From Spirochaetota bacterium (GTDB lineage: Bacteria > Spirochaetota > UBA4802 > UB4802), in contig JAKPOE010000287.1 in NCBI GenBank assembly GCA_029548025.1, forward strand, positions 1 through 6,974: DNA of 6,974 bases, read 5' to 3'. Below the pieces are notes generated by a model that had not been told where the DNA came from, ran no database searches, and was given only the letters and a program-made list of their open reading frames with translations. Each line of letters begins with the position of its first letter. Position 1 is the stretch's first letter. Of the stretch, positions 5,677 through 6,974 are shown piece by piece. A program made the position numbers and the translations under genes.

Positions 5677-6404
5677 TACTGCCATATTAAATTCATATCT
5701 ACCGTTGCATTCCCCTTGGTGTTATCCAGTATGTCGGCTGGCGTCTGTGTGGAATCTACAAGCTGGTCGCCATACTGATTAAGCATATCCCTTTCTTCAT
5801 CGGTAAGATTGTCGGGATTCAACCTCCCGATAAAATTATTCTGCATGGGATTGCTTACATTATCTGAACGCGGGTCACCGTCTTTCTTGTTATATCCTAA
5901 AGCGCCTCGTACATTTCTATTTTCGCCATTGGACATTACATTGAGCTGTCCCTCGGGGACAAATACCTGCATACCAAAAAGTGGACCATTACTGGTATTC
6001 TGTTCGGTGCCCCGCACCGACGATGTTGCAACCGGCGTGGTAATTAAAAAGCTTGTTTTTACCTTTGGAAGTTTCTTTACCTTAGCATTGATACTGCCAT
6101 ATTTTAAACCAAGGCTGTTTGTTGATTCATCCTGTGTGGCAATATTTTTATACACTTTTATAAGCGTCAGCGCCTTTATGGTTACCATATGTCCGTCAAT
6201 ATCAAGCACAGCCTGCGATTTTGTGCCTGTTTGTATGCGCGTACCTTCCTTAAGCTGCTGTCCCTTTTTCAGCGGTTTGTATGCGCCACCATCGCTGTAC
6301 AGGGCATCACCTTTAACGCTTACCACGGTAATGGCAGCAAATGCAGAGCTTGCTGTAAACACAAGCACTACGGTAATAACAAGTACTGTATTGAAAAGCT
6401 TCAT
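5676..6404 (-). CDS. FecR-domain periplasmic protein
   Basis: This 242-aa protein has a signal peptide (MKLFNTVLVITVVLVFTASS, then AFA; cleavage near residue 23) and no other membrane segment, so it is secreted to the periplasm. A FecR domain spans about residues 25-160. Its landmarks are VKGDA (30-34), PLKKGQQLKEGTRIQTG (44-60), SQAVLDIDG (63-71), LKYGSINAKV (100-109) and ITTPVATSSVRGT (121-133), the last being the domain's hallmark TP.a...RGT motif. It lacks the N-terminal anti-sigma and inner-membrane parts of true FecR regulators, so iron-signalling is not implied. Stand-alone secreted versions are common in envelope and export loci. A charged, Asn/Asp-rich tail (about 170-242) is not recognisable. 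AGGAGG (6411-6416) precedes the ATG by six bases. The upstream gene ends 29 nt away, which suggests an operon. The C-terminal stop codon abuts the compound repeat. Confidence 0.92.
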   Translation of the reverse strand: MKLFNTVLVITVVLVFTASSAFAAITVVSVKGDALYSDGGAYKPLKKGQQLKEGTRIQTGTKSQAVLDIDGHMVTIKALTLIKVYKNIATQDESTNSLGLKYGSINAKVKKLPKVKTSFLITTPVATSSVRGTEQNTSNGPLFGMQVFVPEGQLNVMSNGENRNVRGALGYNKKDGDPRSDNVSNPMQNNFIGRLNPDNLTDEERDMLNQYGDQLVDSTQTPADILDNTKGNATVDMNLIWQ

Positions 6405-6433
6405 TGTTTTCCTCCTTTTTGCAAAATAATTTG

Positions 6434-6974
6434 CTATTCAGAAATTTGATAAGGTTCACCCTCACCGTACATACTTACTGCACTAATGTAAAATGCACTA
6501 TAATTATCCTCATTTATTTTGGAATTTGTATAGGAATAAATTGTTTGTCCTTCTCCAGATTCAGAAGGTAATGAACTTGATAAAATGGTATCCAATAAAA
6601 CTAAAATCGGTTCCAAATCTCCTACATTTTTATATACTTTGAAATACTGTGGTTCTGGATAATCAGTATTATACCTAATGCGAACAAATGAATCAATATA
6701 ATCCCAATATGGTTCAACAATTGTTAACTCCCCCATCTTAATATTCAGCGCAACCTGCTGTCCTGCTGACAGGTCAACCGTTGCAATGCCACCGTAAAAT
6801 CTTCGATTGTCAGGATCAATTGCAACCACTTCAAAGGTGCGCTGAATGCCTGCCGGCACCTCCAGTGTTATCCTGCCCGTTCCCAGTGGTATTTCTTCAG
6901 TTATTGTCCCCATATCAGATGCTGTTATCGTAACACTTATTGAAGTAATATCGTCTAAGACCGAAGGTACTGGA
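6434..6974 (-). CDS. Extracellular or lipoprotein-like protein with FN3-like end, 5'-partial
   Basis: Only the C-terminal about 180 residues are in the window: the frame stays open to the right edge (upstream residues read PVPSVLDDITSISVTITASD), so the ATG at 6913 is internal and has no ribosome site. The first part reads as a small beta-sandwich: ISVTITASD, then GRITLEVPAGIQRTFEVVAID, then FYGGIATVDLSAGQQVALNIKMG. This 'VPAG..R.F.V.A.D...Y.G.ATVDL.AG..V' pattern is typical of secreted lipoproteins and adhesin-like proteins with carboxypeptidase-regulatory or Ig-like folds. The last about 95 residues (PYWDYIDSFVRIRYNTD...YFKVYKN...YSAFYISAVSMYGEGEPYQIS) resemble a fibronectin type III domain with its closing AVS.YGEGE strand. 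A signal or lipobox would be outside the window. It is the first gene visible of the right-hand operon, 29 nt before the FecR gene. The fold assignment is by eye. Confidence 0.8.
   Translation of the reverse strand, partial: PVPSVLDDITSISVTITASDMGTITEEIPLGTGRITLEVPAGIQRTFEVVAIDPDNRRFYGGIATVDLSAGQQVALNIKMGELTIVEPYWDYIDSFVRIRYNTDYPEPQYFKVYKNVGDLEPILVLLDTILSSSLPSESGEGQTIYSYTNSKINEDNYSAFYISAVSMYGEGEPYQISE

Noticed and set aside
5809..6429. 206-codon open frame on the + strand opposite the FecR gene
   Set aside because: It is fully antisense to a gene with a clear FecR domain, signal peptide and ribosome site; its own translation has no recognisable motif and reads as complement of the FecR codons.
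1..6974. CRISPR array, tRNA, rRNA, transposase or phage genes
   Set aside because: No regularly spaced repeats, no tRNA/rRNA-like segments and no protein with mobile-element or phage motifs were seen on either strand.

Overview
The window is an AT-rich chromosomal stretch from a Gram-negative (diderm) bacterium. Five of the six genes look secreted: four carry Sec signal peptides, one encodes an outer-membrane barrel, and the partial gene at the right edge reads like a surface or periplasmic protein. The style (FecR-domain periplasmic protein, alginate-export-like barrel, 'VPAG...R.F' lipoprotein-like protein, dispersed GAATGACA/TGTCATTC intergenic repeats) would fit an environmental spirochaete or a deltaproteobacterium-like lineage. 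No taxonomic marker gene is present, so this is only a guess.

Left part (1-3396): an unrecognised, probably helical, cytoplasmic-looking protein runs on the + strand and ends tail-to-tail, overlapping by 11 bp, with a minus-strand pair of M16 peptidase genes. The upstream gene of the pair (3396-1906) has an intact zinc site (HLLEH plus a downstream glutamate). The downstream gene (1865-498) has lost it (QMLAL in place of HxxEH) but keeps the C-terminal R/Y-type motif. This is the signature of a heterodimeric periplasmic M16B protease with one catalytic and one non-catalytic subunit. Both genes carry nearly the same leader, a TATAAT-containing block followed by AGGAG.

Middle (3397-3769): a 373-nt non-coding stretch holding two repeat-like inverted-repeat blocks, a 15-bp perfect palindrome beside a TTGACA hexamer, and a very strong U-tract hairpin terminator for the operon on its right.

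Right part (3770-6974, all minus strand): a gene string reads, in transcription order, partial extracellular/lipoprotein-like protein, FecR-domain periplasmic protein, short secreted protein with two SLH-like half repeats, and a 450-aa outer-membrane beta-barrel resembling alginate-export porins. The last two genes are translationally coupled through ATGA. A compound inverted repeat about 108 bp long, including a terminator-like hairpin, sits between the FecR gene and the two distal genes. The string looks like an envelope or export module, but its substrate cannot be read from the sequence.

No tRNA, rRNA, CRISPR array, transposase or integrase was seen. The most unusual items are the duplicated leader of the M16 pair, the terminator-like compound repeat inside the right operon, and the SLH-like secreted protein coupled to the barrel. 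I did not find a clearly new defence or mobile system.
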